In this document: one piece after another, positions 54,008-63,150 of the stretch | How the letters are laid out: each line of letters opens with the position of its first letter | How positions within the stretch are numbered: position 1 is the stretch's first letter | Source: QHXW01 sp963847515 | GTDB lineage: Bacteria > Acidobacteriota > Terriglobia > Bryobacterales > Bryobacteraceae | DNA length: 64,000 bases | Direction of reading: 5' to 3' | Assembly (NCBI GenBank): GCA_963847515.1 | Contig: CAWKAA010000007.1 | Coordinates: 620,001-684,000, forward strand | The notes under the pieces: model-generated | The model's database searches: none | Seen by the model: only the letters and a program-made list of their open reading frames with translations | Told to the model about the DNA's origin: nothing | Translations under genes and position numbers: made by a program

Positions 54008-54211
54008 CTTACCGACGGCGGAAGAATCAGGCACAGGGAGTCGATGCTGCCTTCATTAGGGGTCGTTTGTCTGGAGGACGCGCTATCGATAGCACAAAGC
54101 CCCCGGGTGACGGGCCAATTATTTCAAATGGCGACAGAGCGACGACAAGTCGTCAGATTGAATTCCCATCGAGCAGGAGAGAAAATCGTCAGCAATGAAA
54201 GGAGCACAACC

Positions 54212-54916
54212 ATGGGAGGCAAGAACATCGCTGTATTTGGGATCTATCGCGACCGCGATAGTGTCGAGCGGGCGCTGGCCAATCTGCAGGCAGCGGGGTT
54301 TCGCAACACCGACATCTCCGTGCTGTTCCCTGAGAACGAAGGCACGAAAGATTTCGCTGTGGAGAAGGGCACTAAAGCGCCAGAAGCCACAGCGGCGGGA
54401 GCAGGTACAGGCGCCATGGTCGGCGGCACCCTGGGGTGGCTAGCCGGCATCGGCGCGCTGGCCATTCCTGGGCTGGGTCCGTTTCTCGCCGCCGGGCCGA
54501 TTGTCGGCGCGTTGGCCGGCGTGGGTGCGGGCGGGGTGGTGGGTGGGTTGGTCGGTGCGCTTATCGGGATGGGTATGCCTGAGTATGAAGCCAAGCGTTA
54601 TGAAGGTCAGATTCGCCGTGGCGCCATCCTAATGTCGGTGCATTGCGACAATTCAGATTGGGTAAGACGCGCCAAAGATATCCTCGAACAAACCGGCGCA
54701 GAAGACATCGCGTCGGCAGGCGAAGCCCGCGCCGATTTCGCGAAGAGCGACAAGCCCATGCCGCGCCGCGCCGTCCATCGGGAAATCGAAAATCGCGTCG
54801 AGGAAATCAATCGCGACCTGCCACCACGGCCCCGCACCCTTGAGGAGAACCTCGGCGAGACGACGGAACTCCCTCATGAAGACCTGCTGACGAGGCGCAA
54901 GACAGGCCAATTATGA
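54212..54916 (+). CDS. General-stress-type protein with glycine-zipper segment
   Basis: 234 aa from ATG 54212, chosen for AAAGGAG upstream; the frame is open earlier to 54044 without a good start. An N-terminal YflT-like domain (VFGIYRDRDSVERALANLQ, GFRNTDISVLFPEN) is followed by a Gly/Ala-rich hydrophobic stretch (about 65-120) and a second alpha/beta part (ILMSVHCDNSDWVRRAKDIL). Proteins of this kind are stress-induced and possibly membrane-associated; ActD-like DUF3341 proteins are related. Exact role unknown. Confidence 0.85.
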   Translation: MGGKNIAVFGIYRDRDSVERALANLQAAGFRNTDISVLFPENEGTKDFAVEKGTKAPEATAAGAGTGAMVGGTLGWLAGIGALAIPGLGPFLAAGPIVGALAGVGAGGVVGGLVGALIGMGMPEYEAKRYEGQIRRGAILMSVHCDNSDWVRRAKDILEQTGAEDIASAGEARADFAKSDKPMPRRAVHREIENRVEEINRDLPPRPRTLEENLGETTELPHEDLLTRRKTGQL

Positions 54917-55125
54917 AACGGGGGACTTCGTAACAGCTACAGTGTACCGCGGTACGCGGCACGCATCTTCTTCTGTTTCTGTGTTGAAGTGCCATACCGC
55001 GGTTCACACCGTGATTAGAATAATTCAGGGACGCCGGCCCTCTAGCTGAGAACAGAATGGGGTCAAGCGTGCGGAGTGGGGATGCCGTCAGGTCAAAACA
55101 GCGAGCCATAGCGCCGTCAAGCGCC

Positions 55126-55210
55126 GCTCATGAAATCTTGTGCTACATCATAGGACTCTCTCACCTTGGTTTCGAGGAGCTTCTGGACACATTCGAACAG
55201 GGGTCTGGGG
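55126..55210 (+). pseudogene. N-terminal shard of a YihY-like paralogue
   Basis: HEILCYIIGLSHLGFEELLD mirrors HEILHHIREFFYLRLKELLG at the start of the next gene, 200 bases downstream. The rest of this copy is gone. This suggests a tandem duplication with later deletion. Confidence 0.5.
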
Positions 55211-55292
55211 GGTTCCTGGTTTGGCAACGCGCCCGCCAACAAGATCCGGACTACGTGCGGCTCGGACGCCCGACATTAACGAGGATTCTGTT

Positions 55293-56321
55293 ATGCAAAA
55301 ACAGTTAGCCGAAGCTGAGCCAAACGTCGTTCATGAAATCCTGCATCACATCAGAGAATTCTTCTACCTACGTCTTAAGGAGTTGCTGGGAGTGTTCAAA
55401 GAGACGGTCAGCGAATGGGTCAACGATAAAGCTCCGCGCCTCGGTGCCTCGCTAGCGTTTTATACACTGCTGTCCCTGGCACCGCTTCTCATCGTCATCG
55501 TCGCCGTGGCCGCCCTTGTATACGGGCAGGAGGCTGCGCGAGGGCAGCTTGTGTGGCAAATCCAGGGCTTGGTAGGTCCCGACGGAGCAAGGGCCATTCA
55601 GGGGCTGGTTCGGGGTGCGTACAAGCCGGGAACGGGAGTGATTGCAACGTTACTTGGTTTCCTGACTTTAGCATTTGGAGCATCTTCCGTCGTCGTAGAA
55701 CTGCGCGACGCACTCAACACGATCTGGCATGTTCCCTTCGACCGCAGCAACACCGGTCTTTCGAATATCTTTCGTCTGGTGAAGCACCGATTCTATTCAT
55801 TCGCGATGATCCTGGGTGTCGGTTTTCTGCTGCTGGTTTCTCTGGTGTTGAATGCCTGGATCGCCGCCATGGGGAAGTTCTTTGCTTCGGCCCTCCCAAC
55901 GCCCGAATCACTACTCCATGTCGCGACGTTTCTGATGTCGTTTCTCGTGATCACCTTCTTGTTTGCGGCTATTTACAAAATGCTTCCCGACGTTCGCTTG
56001 CAATGGAGCGATGTAGTGGTGGGGGCGTCTGTCACTTCGTTGCTTTTTGCGATTGGCAAGCAGTTTATTGGGCTATATTTAGGAAAAACAAGCTTTGGCT
56101 CGACCTATGGCGCCGCCGGTTCCCTCGTCATCGTCCTGGTGTGGGTGTACTACTCGGCGCAGTTATTTTTTCTCGGCCCTGAATTCACAAAGGTATATAC
56201 GAAGACCTTCGGGTCTCAATTTGCGAGGCAGTTCGAGCGTGTCCCCCCTAAGCCCGACAACGTCATCATCGATCCCTCAACGAATGAGCCGACCACGGGT
56301 AGCAACTGTGCCTATCGATAA
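55293..56321 (+). CDS. YihY/virulence factor BrkB family membrane protein
   Basis: 342 aa from ATG 55293, with GAGGA seven bases upstream. Six hydrophobic segments are spread over residues 45-300. Family motifs are present: APRLGASLAFYTLLSLAPLL, FGASSVVVELRDALNTIW and GSTYGAAGSLVIVLVWVYYS. The family was once called RNase BN, but its members are integral membrane proteins of uncertain function, possibly transporters. The C-terminal 30 residues are hydrophilic. Confidence 0.92.
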   Translation: MQKQLAEAEPNVVHEILHHIREFFYLRLKELLGVFKETVSEWVNDKAPRLGASLAFYTLLSLAPLLIVIVAVAALVYGQEAARGQLVWQIQGLVGPDGARAIQGLVRGAYKPGTGVIATLLGFLTLAFGASSVVVELRDALNTIWHVPFDRSNTGLSNIFRLVKHRFYSFAMILGVGFLLLVSLVLNAWIAAMGKFFASALPTPESLLHVATFLMSFLVITFLFAAIYKMLPDVRLQWSDVVVGASVTSLLFAIGKQFIGLYLGKTSFGSTYGAAGSLVIVLVWVYYSAQLFFLGPEFTKVYTKTFGSQFARQFERVPPKPDNVIIDPSTNEPTTGSNCAYR

Positions 56322-56479
56322 TCCCATCTGAGAGCGGACGAGGCCGGCACATAACGCCGGCAAATCAGGGGCTCGTTCGACTTTTCCCCTGGAGCAAGGG
56401 AGGAGCCCAAAATCTTCGCTGCGGTTGGCGGATCGAATGATCATGTCGTATCGACCAGAGAGAATTGGCACAGCATTCC

Positions 56480-57050
56480 TGAGAGGAATTGCGGCGAGGA
56501 CTCCTACGTATAGCCGCGCACCGCTCGTACCGGTGATGAAGGCCGCCAACTTGCGCTATCGCTACCACGGGTCCCAGTTCCGGCCGGTGCACGGGCCGCG
56601 ATTCGGCGTGTCCTAGGCCAGCGAGAGGTGCACTCTGGATTTGTGATAATACGCCATGAATAACTTCACATGCCGGTACAGTGAGGCTTCGTTGAAGACG
56701 ATCATGTGGTCCAGACACTCGCGGCGGAGGGTGCCGATCAGGCGTTCGATGTATGCTCGCTGCCAAGGAGATCGCGGGGCAGAAAGGACTTCCCGGATGG
56801 CCATATCCTTGACCTGTTTCTTGAATTCGTCACCGAAGATCCGATCGCGATCCCGCAGGAGATAACGTGGTGCTGCATCCCAAGGGAAGGCCTCACGGAG
56901 ATGCTGGGCGGTCCACTCCGCCGTCGGATGCGCAGTGACGCCGAAGTGCAGAATCCGGCGCCGGTTGTGAGCTAGCACCAAGAAGACATACAGGATCTGG
57001 AACCGGATCGTCGGCACGGTGAAGAAGTCGATTTCAAGAGGTCGGAGATG
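56480..57050 (-). pseudogene. C-terminal half of an integrase-core transposase
   Basis: The minus-strand frame open from 57050 encodes IDFFTVPTIRFQILYVFLVL, then LLRDRDRIFGDEFKKQVKDM, APRSPWQRAYIERLIGTLRR and HKSRVHLSL: DDE strands including the last Glu. A frameshift near 56635 moves the tail (GPVHRPELGPVVAIAQVGGL, HHRYERCAA) to another frame. The N-terminal half is absent. Same family as the shards at 13300 and 45805. Confidence 0.7.
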
Positions 57051-57059
57051 CTACGGCCG

Positions 57060-57333
57060 TGCCCGTCACCCTTACACCGTTGCCACCGCGGGTGTACGTT
57101 TCCTCGGTAATAGACCCGAACGGCCATCTGTCTCTTGCCTGCGGCTCTGCCGGCTGCGCCAGGACGTTGTCGGCGCCCCCGGGTCGACCTGCACTACTTG
57201 GTCCGGAACCGATAACAATGGGCAAGCCCTGACCCTCACATCCATCAATCCAGACAGTGCATCGCCCTCGGTTACTTTCACAACTGCCGGCCCACCCACT
57301 AAACTACCAGACGAAAACCCCGTGCGCGGTTAA
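57060..57333 (+). pseudogene. Shard of a secreted protein, unrecognised
   Basis: Two plus-strand frames join near 57180 to read VYVSSVIDPNGHLSLACGS and then CTTWSGTDNNGQALTLTSIN, with Thr/Pro/Ser-rich beta-like composition. It ends at 57333, overlapping the stop of the convergent FecR gene. Confidence 0.3.
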
Positions 57334-59687
57334 GGCTTTGCCTCCGGGGGACGGTCGCTCTTTGGCGGCTTGGACTGGTTCTGGCGTTCCTGCTGTTGTT
57401 TCTGCTGCAACAGTTTCTGCTCTTCCGCGTGTTTTTGCTGCAATTGCTGCGTCTGCTGCTGATGTTGCTGCTCTACTTGCTGTTTTTTAGCCTCATTCGC
57501 CTGTTGCTGCGCGACTTTCGCGTGTTCCTGGTCCTGCTGCTGCTGGACTCTCTGCCGTTCCTGTTCCTGCTTCGCGCGGAGCTGATCCTGCTCTTGCTGG
57601 TGCTTCCTGTCCAACTCGGCGTTCGGGGAGGGTTGTATAACGGGCCGTGGCGGAGTCGGCATCTCATTCGGATGGACGGCTGGAGGCGGAGTAGGCCGAT
57701 TGGTTTGCGCTGGTTGAGAAGCGGTATTCGGGTTTACCGGACGGTCCGTCGGGCGATCCGAACGGTTGGGGGGCTGTACAGTGTTCGGTGTTGCCGGCTT
57801 GTTTGCGGTTGGATTGGCATTATTGGGTGGCGCGGGCCGGTCGAGGGGTCGGTCTGGCCGCGGTGTGTTCGGCGCCACTGGCTGCGGGATGTTATTCGTT
57901 GAGGCAGGCCGATCGACTTGCCCTGGTTGAGAAGCGTTGTTCGGGTTTACCGGTCGTTCTGTCGGGCGATCCGCCGGGCGATTTGGGGGCTGTACAGCCC
58001 TGTTAACGGCGTTCGGCGCCGCCGGCGCGAGTTGACCATTCTGAGGTTGGCCGGGCCGGTTCGTCTGTGACGCCTGCGGCGCGACGGGCTTTGCGGCCGG
58101 CGCGATTTTCACAGGAGCTTCCCGGCGCGTAGTAACGGGCTCTATCTGCCGTACCTGGGCGACTGACAGGGGTCTCCCGCCATTGCTCTTGATCGCTTCC
58201 TGCCGCTTTTCAAAGGAGGGAGGCGGCGGAGGTGGCGCTACCTTTGCGACGACGGCGCGTGTTTGCAGCGCGGCCGGTGGTTTAGCGGCAGCCGTTCCAG
58301 TTCCGAGAACTGCTTGCTTCGCAGGCACGGCTGCGGGCGTAAAAGCCCTCACGGGCGCGCTGGCCACTTCCCGCTGGTCCACTTTCACCGCATTTCTCGC
58401 TACCGGCTGCGCCGCTGTGAACGCCTGCGGAGTTGTGGCCGCCACCGCTCCCGGCACGCTTTGATTCACATATTTCACGTTCGTCACGTTCACGTTATTG
58501 TTCACGACGGTGGTGTTGTAGTAGTTGTTCACGACGGTCGTATTCACCGTAGTGTTCGATACGTTGACGTTGTTTACGTAATTGCGGCTCACGCGATATG
58601 ACGGCACGTACACTTCGCGCGGGCCCAGGGGAAACCAGCCCACGCTCACGCCGGGCGCATAACCCTCTCCAACTCCAATCCCGATTGCGAAATGCGGGCC
58701 TCCGACCCAGGCCACTAACGCCGGCGCGTACACAGGACGCACGTAGACAACGCCCTCAGCCTGCGGCGGCGCTGGCACCCAGCCCCACGAACCCTCATAG
58801 GAAACCCAGCGGCCGTAATGGAATGGCGCAAATCCCCACGGCTCATCATCCACCCACGTATACCCCCAGGGCTCGATATAGTCCCAGTGCCCGTAGTGAT
58901 AGGGAGCCCAACCCGGGACCGACGTGCGTGGGAACCATACATTGCCGTAGTCGGGAGTTCGGCGCCAGGAGCCGTGATCGTCTAAGTCCTCATAACCCAC
59001 AACGTCAGCAGAAACGTAATGGGCAGAGTTGGAGTTCTGCCAGCGACGGTCGCGATTAGCAGCCCAGCTATCAAACGGATCTTCGTCGTTGCCGTAGTTT
59101 TCGGAATTTGCACTCAACTGATCGGTGCCGCTAAATGTGTCGTAATCGTTGGCGTGTACGGTGTAGGCGGCCCCTCCGCCCGTCACTTCGCCCTCGCCGC
59201 TGCGAATTTTGATCGCGGTGGAATCTCCCGCCTCATTCACGCTGATCCGGTATAAGCCAGGCCGTAGCACGGAAAAGGCCAAGTTGGGCGTGTCAATCTC
59301 GTAGGTCTCGTTGTCGTCGAGGCGCCGCACGCGAACGAGAAGAGTTCCTGCGGTCAATTGAATTTGCGTGACGTTGTCGGTCAGGTTGAGGAATGAAAAG
59401 CCGGTGTTGTTCGACAGGCGAATCAGCGAACCATCGAGCTGCAATTCGACGCGCCCAGCATTGTCCGACCACAGCCTGTCACCCGTGGTCACTGGGCGGT
59501 TGAGCCCTGCCGTCACCCAATCGTCGGTTCCTGCCGGCTGAAATGAAACGGGGCCCTGCGCATAAGCCAGTCGCGCGACGCGTGAAGGAGGATCGTCCTG
59601 GTCGGCCGTTGCTCGTGGCACAAAGCCTGCCAGCGTAAGCGCCAGGAAGAACAGACTCAGCAGTTTTACAGCGTGTTTTCTCACCAT
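57330..59687 (-). CDS. Large exported FecR-domain protein with Pro/Gln-rich tail
   Basis: 785 aa from ATG 59687 with AGAGA upstream. A signal peptide (1-28) precedes a FecR-like beta domain (about 35-190; LWSDNAGRVELQLDGSLIRL). Then comes a Trp/Tyr-rich segment with repeated YGHWDYIEPWGYTWV-like units (about 235-340), an Asn/Val-rich stretch with many NTTV repeats, a long Pro-rich region and a Gln/Glu coiled coil (about 690-775). Proteins with this layout are common in Acidobacteriota and are probably cell-envelope or matrix components. No FecI sigma factor is adjacent, so classic iron signalling is unlikely. Confidence 0.85.
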   Translation of the reverse strand: MVRKHAVKLLSLFFLALTLAGFVPRATADQDDPPSRVARLAYAQGPVSFQPAGTDDWVTAGLNRPVTTGDRLWSDNAGRVELQLDGSLIRLSNNTGFSFLNLTDNVTQIQLTAGTLLVRVRRLDDNETYEIDTPNLAFSVLRPGLYRISVNEAGDSTAIKIRSGEGEVTGGGAAYTVHANDYDTFSGTDQLSANSENYGNDEDPFDSWAANRDRRWQNSNSAHYVSADVVGYEDLDDHGSWRRTPDYGNVWFPRTSVPGWAPYHYGHWDYIEPWGYTWVDDEPWGFAPFHYGRWVSYEGSWGWVPAPPQAEGVVYVRPVYAPALVAWVGGPHFAIGIGVGEGYAPGVSVGWFPLGPREVYVPSYRVSRNYVNNVNVSNTTVNTTVVNNYYNTTVVNNNVNVTNVKYVNQSVPGAVAATTPQAFTAAQPVARNAVKVDQREVASAPVRAFTPAAVPAKQAVLGTGTAAAKPPAALQTRAVVAKVAPPPPPPSFEKRQEAIKSNGGRPLSVAQVRQIEPVTTRREAPVKIAPAAKPVAPQASQTNRPGQPQNGQLAPAAPNAVNRAVQPPNRPADRPTERPVNPNNASQPGQVDRPASTNNIPQPVAPNTPRPDRPLDRPAPPNNANPTANKPATPNTVQPPNRSDRPTDRPVNPNTASQPAQTNRPTPPPAVHPNEMPTPPRPVIQPSPNAELDRKHQQEQDQLRAKQEQERQRVQQQQDQEHAKVAQQQANEAKKQQVEQQHQQQTQQLQQKHAEEQKLLQQKQQQERQNQSKPPKSDRPPEAKP

Positions 59688-59766
59688 TGTCGTCTCTCTT
59701 ATCCGGAATTTCGAGTCGTCTTAATTTACGTAGCCTGATCGGCACATTACTCCTGGCGCTTCTTCT

Positions 59767-60300
59767 TCAATAATCCTTGAACGCCGTGGGGATCGATCCT
59801 GTGCTGTTTAGAACACCGTTTTTCAACCGCGCGACGCGAAATCCAGCTCGGTGAAGTTCATCGAAGGCCCGAGAACGGCACAGCGTCGGTAAATACTTCC
59901 AGGTTTTCAGCGTTTGCGCCCCGGAGCGCCGGGGGTCTTTGCGATCCCTTTGAAGCAAATCAAGGAGGTCCTCTGGCAAGGCGCCGGTGAACGAAGCCGA
60001 TCGCCCCGGTTCCGTAGCCTCGTTGTCCACATAGACGGCCCAGTAGTTCTGGTTCTCGTCAACACCCATGATTTCTTCGGATTCGGTGGTCACCGGATTG
60101 TCTAGGTCAAGCACGATTTGGCCACCTCGATTGAACCTGACTCTGGCGCGATGGCCTTCAAAGATGACGGTTGCCTGAAGATAAATCCCAGTCGATAGCG
60201 ATCGCAGGATGGCGGGTCGAGACCGGCTGTGAGCTATCGTCGAGGCGTCAGCCACGTAAGACATCGATAGCGCGAGCAGCAGAGAGAGGATGAGGCGCAT
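59767..60300 (-). CDS. Exported hypothetical protein
   Basis: 177 aa from ATG 60300. A clear signal peptide (RLILSLLLALSMSYVADA) is followed by a small beta-rich domain (YLQATVIFEGHRARVRFNRG, IVLDLDNPV) and a C-terminal helical part with PEDLLDLLQRDRKD. It lies 79 bases upstream of the FecR gene on the same strand, so they may be cotranscribed. Family not recognised. Confidence 0.7.
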   Translation of the reverse strand: MRLILSLLLALSMSYVADASTIAHSRSRPAILRSLSTGIYLQATVIFEGHRARVRFNRGGQIVLDLDNPVTTESEEIMGVDENQNYWAVYVDNEATEPGRSASFTGALPEDLLDLLQRDRKDPRRSGAQTLKTWKYLPTLCRSRAFDELHRAGFRVARLKNGVLNSTGSIPTAFKDY

Positions 60301-60596
60301 GACTTATCAGTTGATAATGGGAGCACGTCGCATTCCAAAGGCGGTAAGCCTATGTTGCTACGGTTCCCGTTCTCCCAGCCCATCCGCAATTCTTACACTC
60401 ACCGAAGGCGGAGGTAAGCACCTTCTGTGCCGGCCGCTGCCAGATGATCGGTGATGTAAAGCACGCGGAATCTCATCTTTCCCTGGCCGCTGACCAGGAT
60501 CGAGGCCGTGCCTTTGCACGGCGGGCTTGAACATCACACAATGAGAAACAACGATGGGCATACCTAGAAAGATCGCGGTATTTTCCGCGATTCGAG
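60301..60596. other. Intergenic, no gene seen
   Basis: Probable leader region of the exported protein; no recognisable frame on either strand. Confidence 0.35.
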
Positions 60597-60773
60597 CTAT
60601 TCCGCCGCACCGACAGTTTGTCCGGCAGCACACCCAGTATGTCCGCACTCGCAGGTAGTGGCCAGGTGATTGATGGGCACGCTCTCGCAGTACGGGCTGC
60701 AATATTTGCTGCCCTCACCCGCTAGGCACTCGCACCCTGGATGAGCGCATTTGTCGGATTTCGTTTCGGCCAT
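60597..60773 (-). CDS. Metallothionein-like Cys-rich protein
   Basis: 58 aa from ATG 60773, with GGAGG six bases upstream. Eight of nine expected metal ligands are visible as Cys: KCAHPGCECL, KYCSPYC and CECGHTGCAAG, plus His residues in the first and last clusters. Layout and length match the bacterial SmtA/BmtA-type metallothioneins that bind zinc or cadmium. It should buffer metals in the cytoplasm. No SmtB-type repressor is adjacent. Confidence 0.85.
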   Translation of the reverse strand: MAETKSDKCAHPGCECLAGEGSKYCSPYCESVPINHLATTCECGHTGCAAGQTVGAAE

Positions 60774-61012
60774 GACAAACCTCCGTGCTCTCCGTTCAGT
60801 AGCACAGCCTTGGGGCCGGAGGCAATCCCCCACACCAGAGAGCGCAACGCTCTGAAGTGGCATCATCGACCCTTAAATCACTCACAGCACCATTATTCTA
60901 ACGGTGCGTTGAGTCAACCATGCGCCTTCGCCCTGGTTCTTTTAGCTAGATGCCTTACAGTAGGATGGGAATAGCTGATGATATGCGCCGCGCCACGGAG
61001 GAGAGGGTTTGA

Positions 61013-61243
61013 ATGATGTCGCGGTATCGCCTGACTGCTCCAATCCCAGCGATTCATCATGCGCCTGAAGGCGCTGAAATTGCCGATCTTCGCGTCACTC
61101 TTCCAGCCGGTGCTGTGTTGGTTGAATCTGTCCAGCGCTCCGGAACTCTCACGGGAATGATTTGTGTATACTGGGAAGGGCGGCATTACTCAGTCTCCCT
61201 ACGCGATCTACTGCAGAAAACCCGCCACATATCCGCCGCTTGA
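61013..61243 (+). CDS. Small conserved hypothetical protein
   Basis: 76 aa from ATG 61013 (or 61016) with a strong GAGGAGAGG site. The core TLPAGAVLVESVQRSGTLTG and VYWEGRHYSVSLRDLLQK looks like a small beta-barrel. Similar short proteins occur across Acidobacteriota without assigned function. It is divergent from the metallothionein gene across 240 bases. Confidence 0.72.
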   Translation: MMSRYRLTAPIPAIHHAPEGAEIADLRVTLPAGAVLVESVQRSGTLTGMICVYWEGRHYSVSLRDLLQKTRHISAA

Positions 61244-61427
61244 TCGTCGCAAGCACTGTTCGATAGTTATCATTGACAGCGGACGATGAAAGGGGACGTT
61301 TTCGTTTTTGTTTCGCGCCGCGCTTTCTTCCCGGAGCATGCTTGTCACCGTTCCGTGGCGATCCTGCTTTTGCTTGCTCCACTAGTGCATCCAGTTCGAT
61401 CTTTGGCACGGCGAGGACACGCCGCAT
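61149..61427 (-). CDS. Small basic protein, N-terminus possibly frameshifted
   Basis: The frame from ATG 61427 encodes MRRVLAVPKIELDALVEQAK followed by a Lys/Arg-rich tail. Upstream in the same frame is KPEHAGAFERTPEFAHFKAV, and a GGGAGG site sits before an ATGA whose frame is off by one base, so the original protein probably began at about 61488. Such FxxV(M)xxxLxVPK proteins are small conserved proteins of unknown role. The 3' end overlaps the convergent small gene, so the true stop is uncertain. Confidence 0.4.
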   Translation of the reverse strand: MRRVLAVPKIELDALVEQAKAGSPRNGDKHAPGRKRGAKQKRKRPLSSSAVNDNYRTVLATIKRRICGGFSAVDRVGRLSNAALPSIHKSFP

Positions 61428-61488
61428 AACGGCCTTGAAATGCGCGAATTCCGGTGTGCGTTCAAATGCTCCGGCATGCTCCGGCTTT

Positions 61489-61744
61489 CATAACCTCCCG
61501 CGGGTGCGGCGTTTCCGTCTGCCGCGTCCCTGACGCTAACTCATCGTCACGCGACGTGAGCCGAGCCCGCCGAGTTGCCGTCTTCGTTCTGATGCTTCTC
61601 CACCTGGATGTTCACATCCTGGATGTCGCCTCGATGACGGGCACAAGCGTATCGCGCAGCCGCGCCGCACGGGCAGCCGGATTACGGCAGTGGGGTACGC
61701 ATGCTAAGAGCCAACAAGTCGCCCCTTACGGATGTATCATCATA
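61489..61744. other. Intergenic, no gene seen
   Basis: No supported frame. On the minus strand this is the downstream flank of the candidate RNA. Confidence 0.35.
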
Positions 61745-61973
61745 TGGGGGGTGGCGACTGAAACCCTCCTGGCTCGACTCTCTCAGGCCAGCGGGTTGCC
61801 TAAAGCGGATGCCACCCTATCCAAAGGCAACGTTGACCGCGTGTGTTAGTGCGGTCCACTATAGATGTGTCATCAGGTTTCTCCAAGAAACTGAGCCGGG
61901 GCGATTCTCCTGAACGGAACCGCTCCGGCAAAAACCCTCCGCTTAGTTTAAAGCCAAGTCGTTAAAACGTCGT
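61745..61973 (-). ncRNA. Candidate structured RNA, copy B (strand tentative)
   Basis: Complement of this region aligns with 48829-49045. It shares the blocks ACGACGTTTT, ATCGCCCCGGCTC, CCTGATGACACATCTATAG and GATAGGGTGGC. A perfect GACCGC/GCGGTC hairpin replaces the GCTGG/CCGGC hairpin of copy A, and GTTGCC pairs with GGCAAC around the GATAGGGTGGC block. No coding frame spans it. Confidence 0.45.
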
Positions 61974-62187
61974 CCAGGTTGCTCTACGTGGTCTCCGTCG
62001 TCCTGACGCGGACGTGCGCCGTTATAGCTCTGCGTCTGCGGTTCCGCAAAACCGCCAGCAGTGGCTGCGGAATCACGGTATGTGTGGGCGGACTGATAAT
62101 CGCGGCACTTGCTCAGTGAAGACGACCCGCATACCATGCTCTCGCCGGTTTAACCCGCGGCTTCCCCAAGCTATTTGCGACAGATCC

Positions 62188-62433
62188 CTAGCAAAGATCC
62201 TTCAACGGGGATTGGAACATTCCCCGGACATCCCTGAAGTCAGTTATCACGAACTTTGCGAAGATACGGTCCCATTTCGCGTTGTCTTGGCACATGGCGC
62301 AGGAGCCGCAGCGGCATCGCGGGTACGGAGCCAACGGATGGCGGTGCGCCATCTTCTTGGGCCTTCCAATGCCCTTCTTCGGAACATTCGCTACTTGGTT
62401 CGCAAGGCTCGGCGCCAGTATTTCGAGATTCAT
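62188..62433 (-). CDS. Small Cys-containing conserved protein
   Basis: 81 aa from ATG 62433; ATG 62352 with GGAAGG upstream is an alternative giving 54 aa. The core PRCRCGSCAMCQDNAKWDRI then FAKF carries a CxCxxCxxC knot that could bind zinc, followed by RGMFQSPLKDL. This pattern recurs in small acidobacterial hypothetical proteins. Function unknown. Confidence 0.6.
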   Translation of the reverse strand: MNLEILAPSLANQVANVPKKGIGRPKKMAHRHPLAPYPRCRCGSCAMCQDNAKWDRIFAKFVITDFRDVRGMFQSPLKDLC

Positions 62434-62525
62434 TGGCGGAATTCGTTATGCTTGATACTTACTTCCTTAAAGCAGGGCTCAAAAGGGCATCTTCGGACGT
62501 TTGGTGAATGCCTGTTCAACGCCAA

Positions 62526-62711
62526 CTAGCTTGCCGACGTATTGGCAGTTGCCAACCGGCTGTTGGTAGCACTCCAGATGCCTCCGACACTGCCTCCAGC
62601 GCTAATGAACAGCGCTGCCGATGCCAGACACACAAAAGCAAGCAGCAGCGTGTACTCGATCAAGTCCTGGCCTTGTTCGTCCTGGATGAAGTTGTAGAGA
62701 AGCGTATTCAT
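62526..62711 (-). CDS. Flp/Fap-type pilin
   Basis: 61 aa from ATG 62711 with GGAGG seven bases upstream. The charged leader with EQGQ, the DLIEYTLLLAFVCLASAAL helix and the Ser/Thr-rich end match the pilin at 9187-9372 at about nine residues in ten, while the DNA differs strongly at silent sites. It would be exported and assembled by a Tad machine encoded elsewhere. Confidence 0.9.
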   Translation of the reverse strand: MNTLLYNFIQDEQGQDLIEYTLLLAFVCLASAALFISAGGSVGGIWSATNSRLATANTSAS

Positions 62712-62799
62712 GTTGATACCTCCAATTTTTTGGGGCTGATGTCCCGTATGTTCCGTCTATCATGGGCCTACATGGCCGCATCGTCAATGCTGCATTTGG

Positions 62800-63150
62800 A
62801 CAGCGGCGGCAATCGGACTGAACCTAACTCGGATACGTTGGTGGCTTGCGACGTGGACGGCAGCATTATGGGATTCATCTCCGGTGGCGGAGAGGGGACA
62901 GGCCCATTGGGCTACGAGGGTGAGCTTTACGCGATTTATATCTCCTCCAGCTTGCACAACGGCAGGGCCTCGGAACGCTGCTGGTACAGCATTTCGTGCG
63001 TGAGCGTCGTGCACGAGGCTTCGGTTCGATGGCCGTGTGGTTGTGACCGCGAATCCTTTTAGGAAATGTTATGAGACCCTCGGAGGGAAAGGTGTCGCCG
63101 ACAGCAGATCGAACGTGGGGCCAATCGTTCACTCCGCTGCTCGAAAACTG
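62800..63150 (+). pseudogene. GNAT acetyltransferase with two frameshifts
   Basis: Three frames follow each other: SIMGFISGGGEGTGPLGYEG and ELYAIY, then QRQGLGTLLVQHFVRERRAR with GFGSMAVW (the acetyl-CoA loop), then VTANPFRKCYETLGGK. Read together they make a typical GNAT core. The shifts lie near 62940 and 63030. The N-terminal str/helix is unclear. Confidence 0.6.

Noticed and set aside
54944..54955. Perfect palindrome GTACCGCGGTAC after the stress protein gene
   Set aside because: A single 12-bp palindrome downstream of a gene with no partner site is too weak to call an operator.
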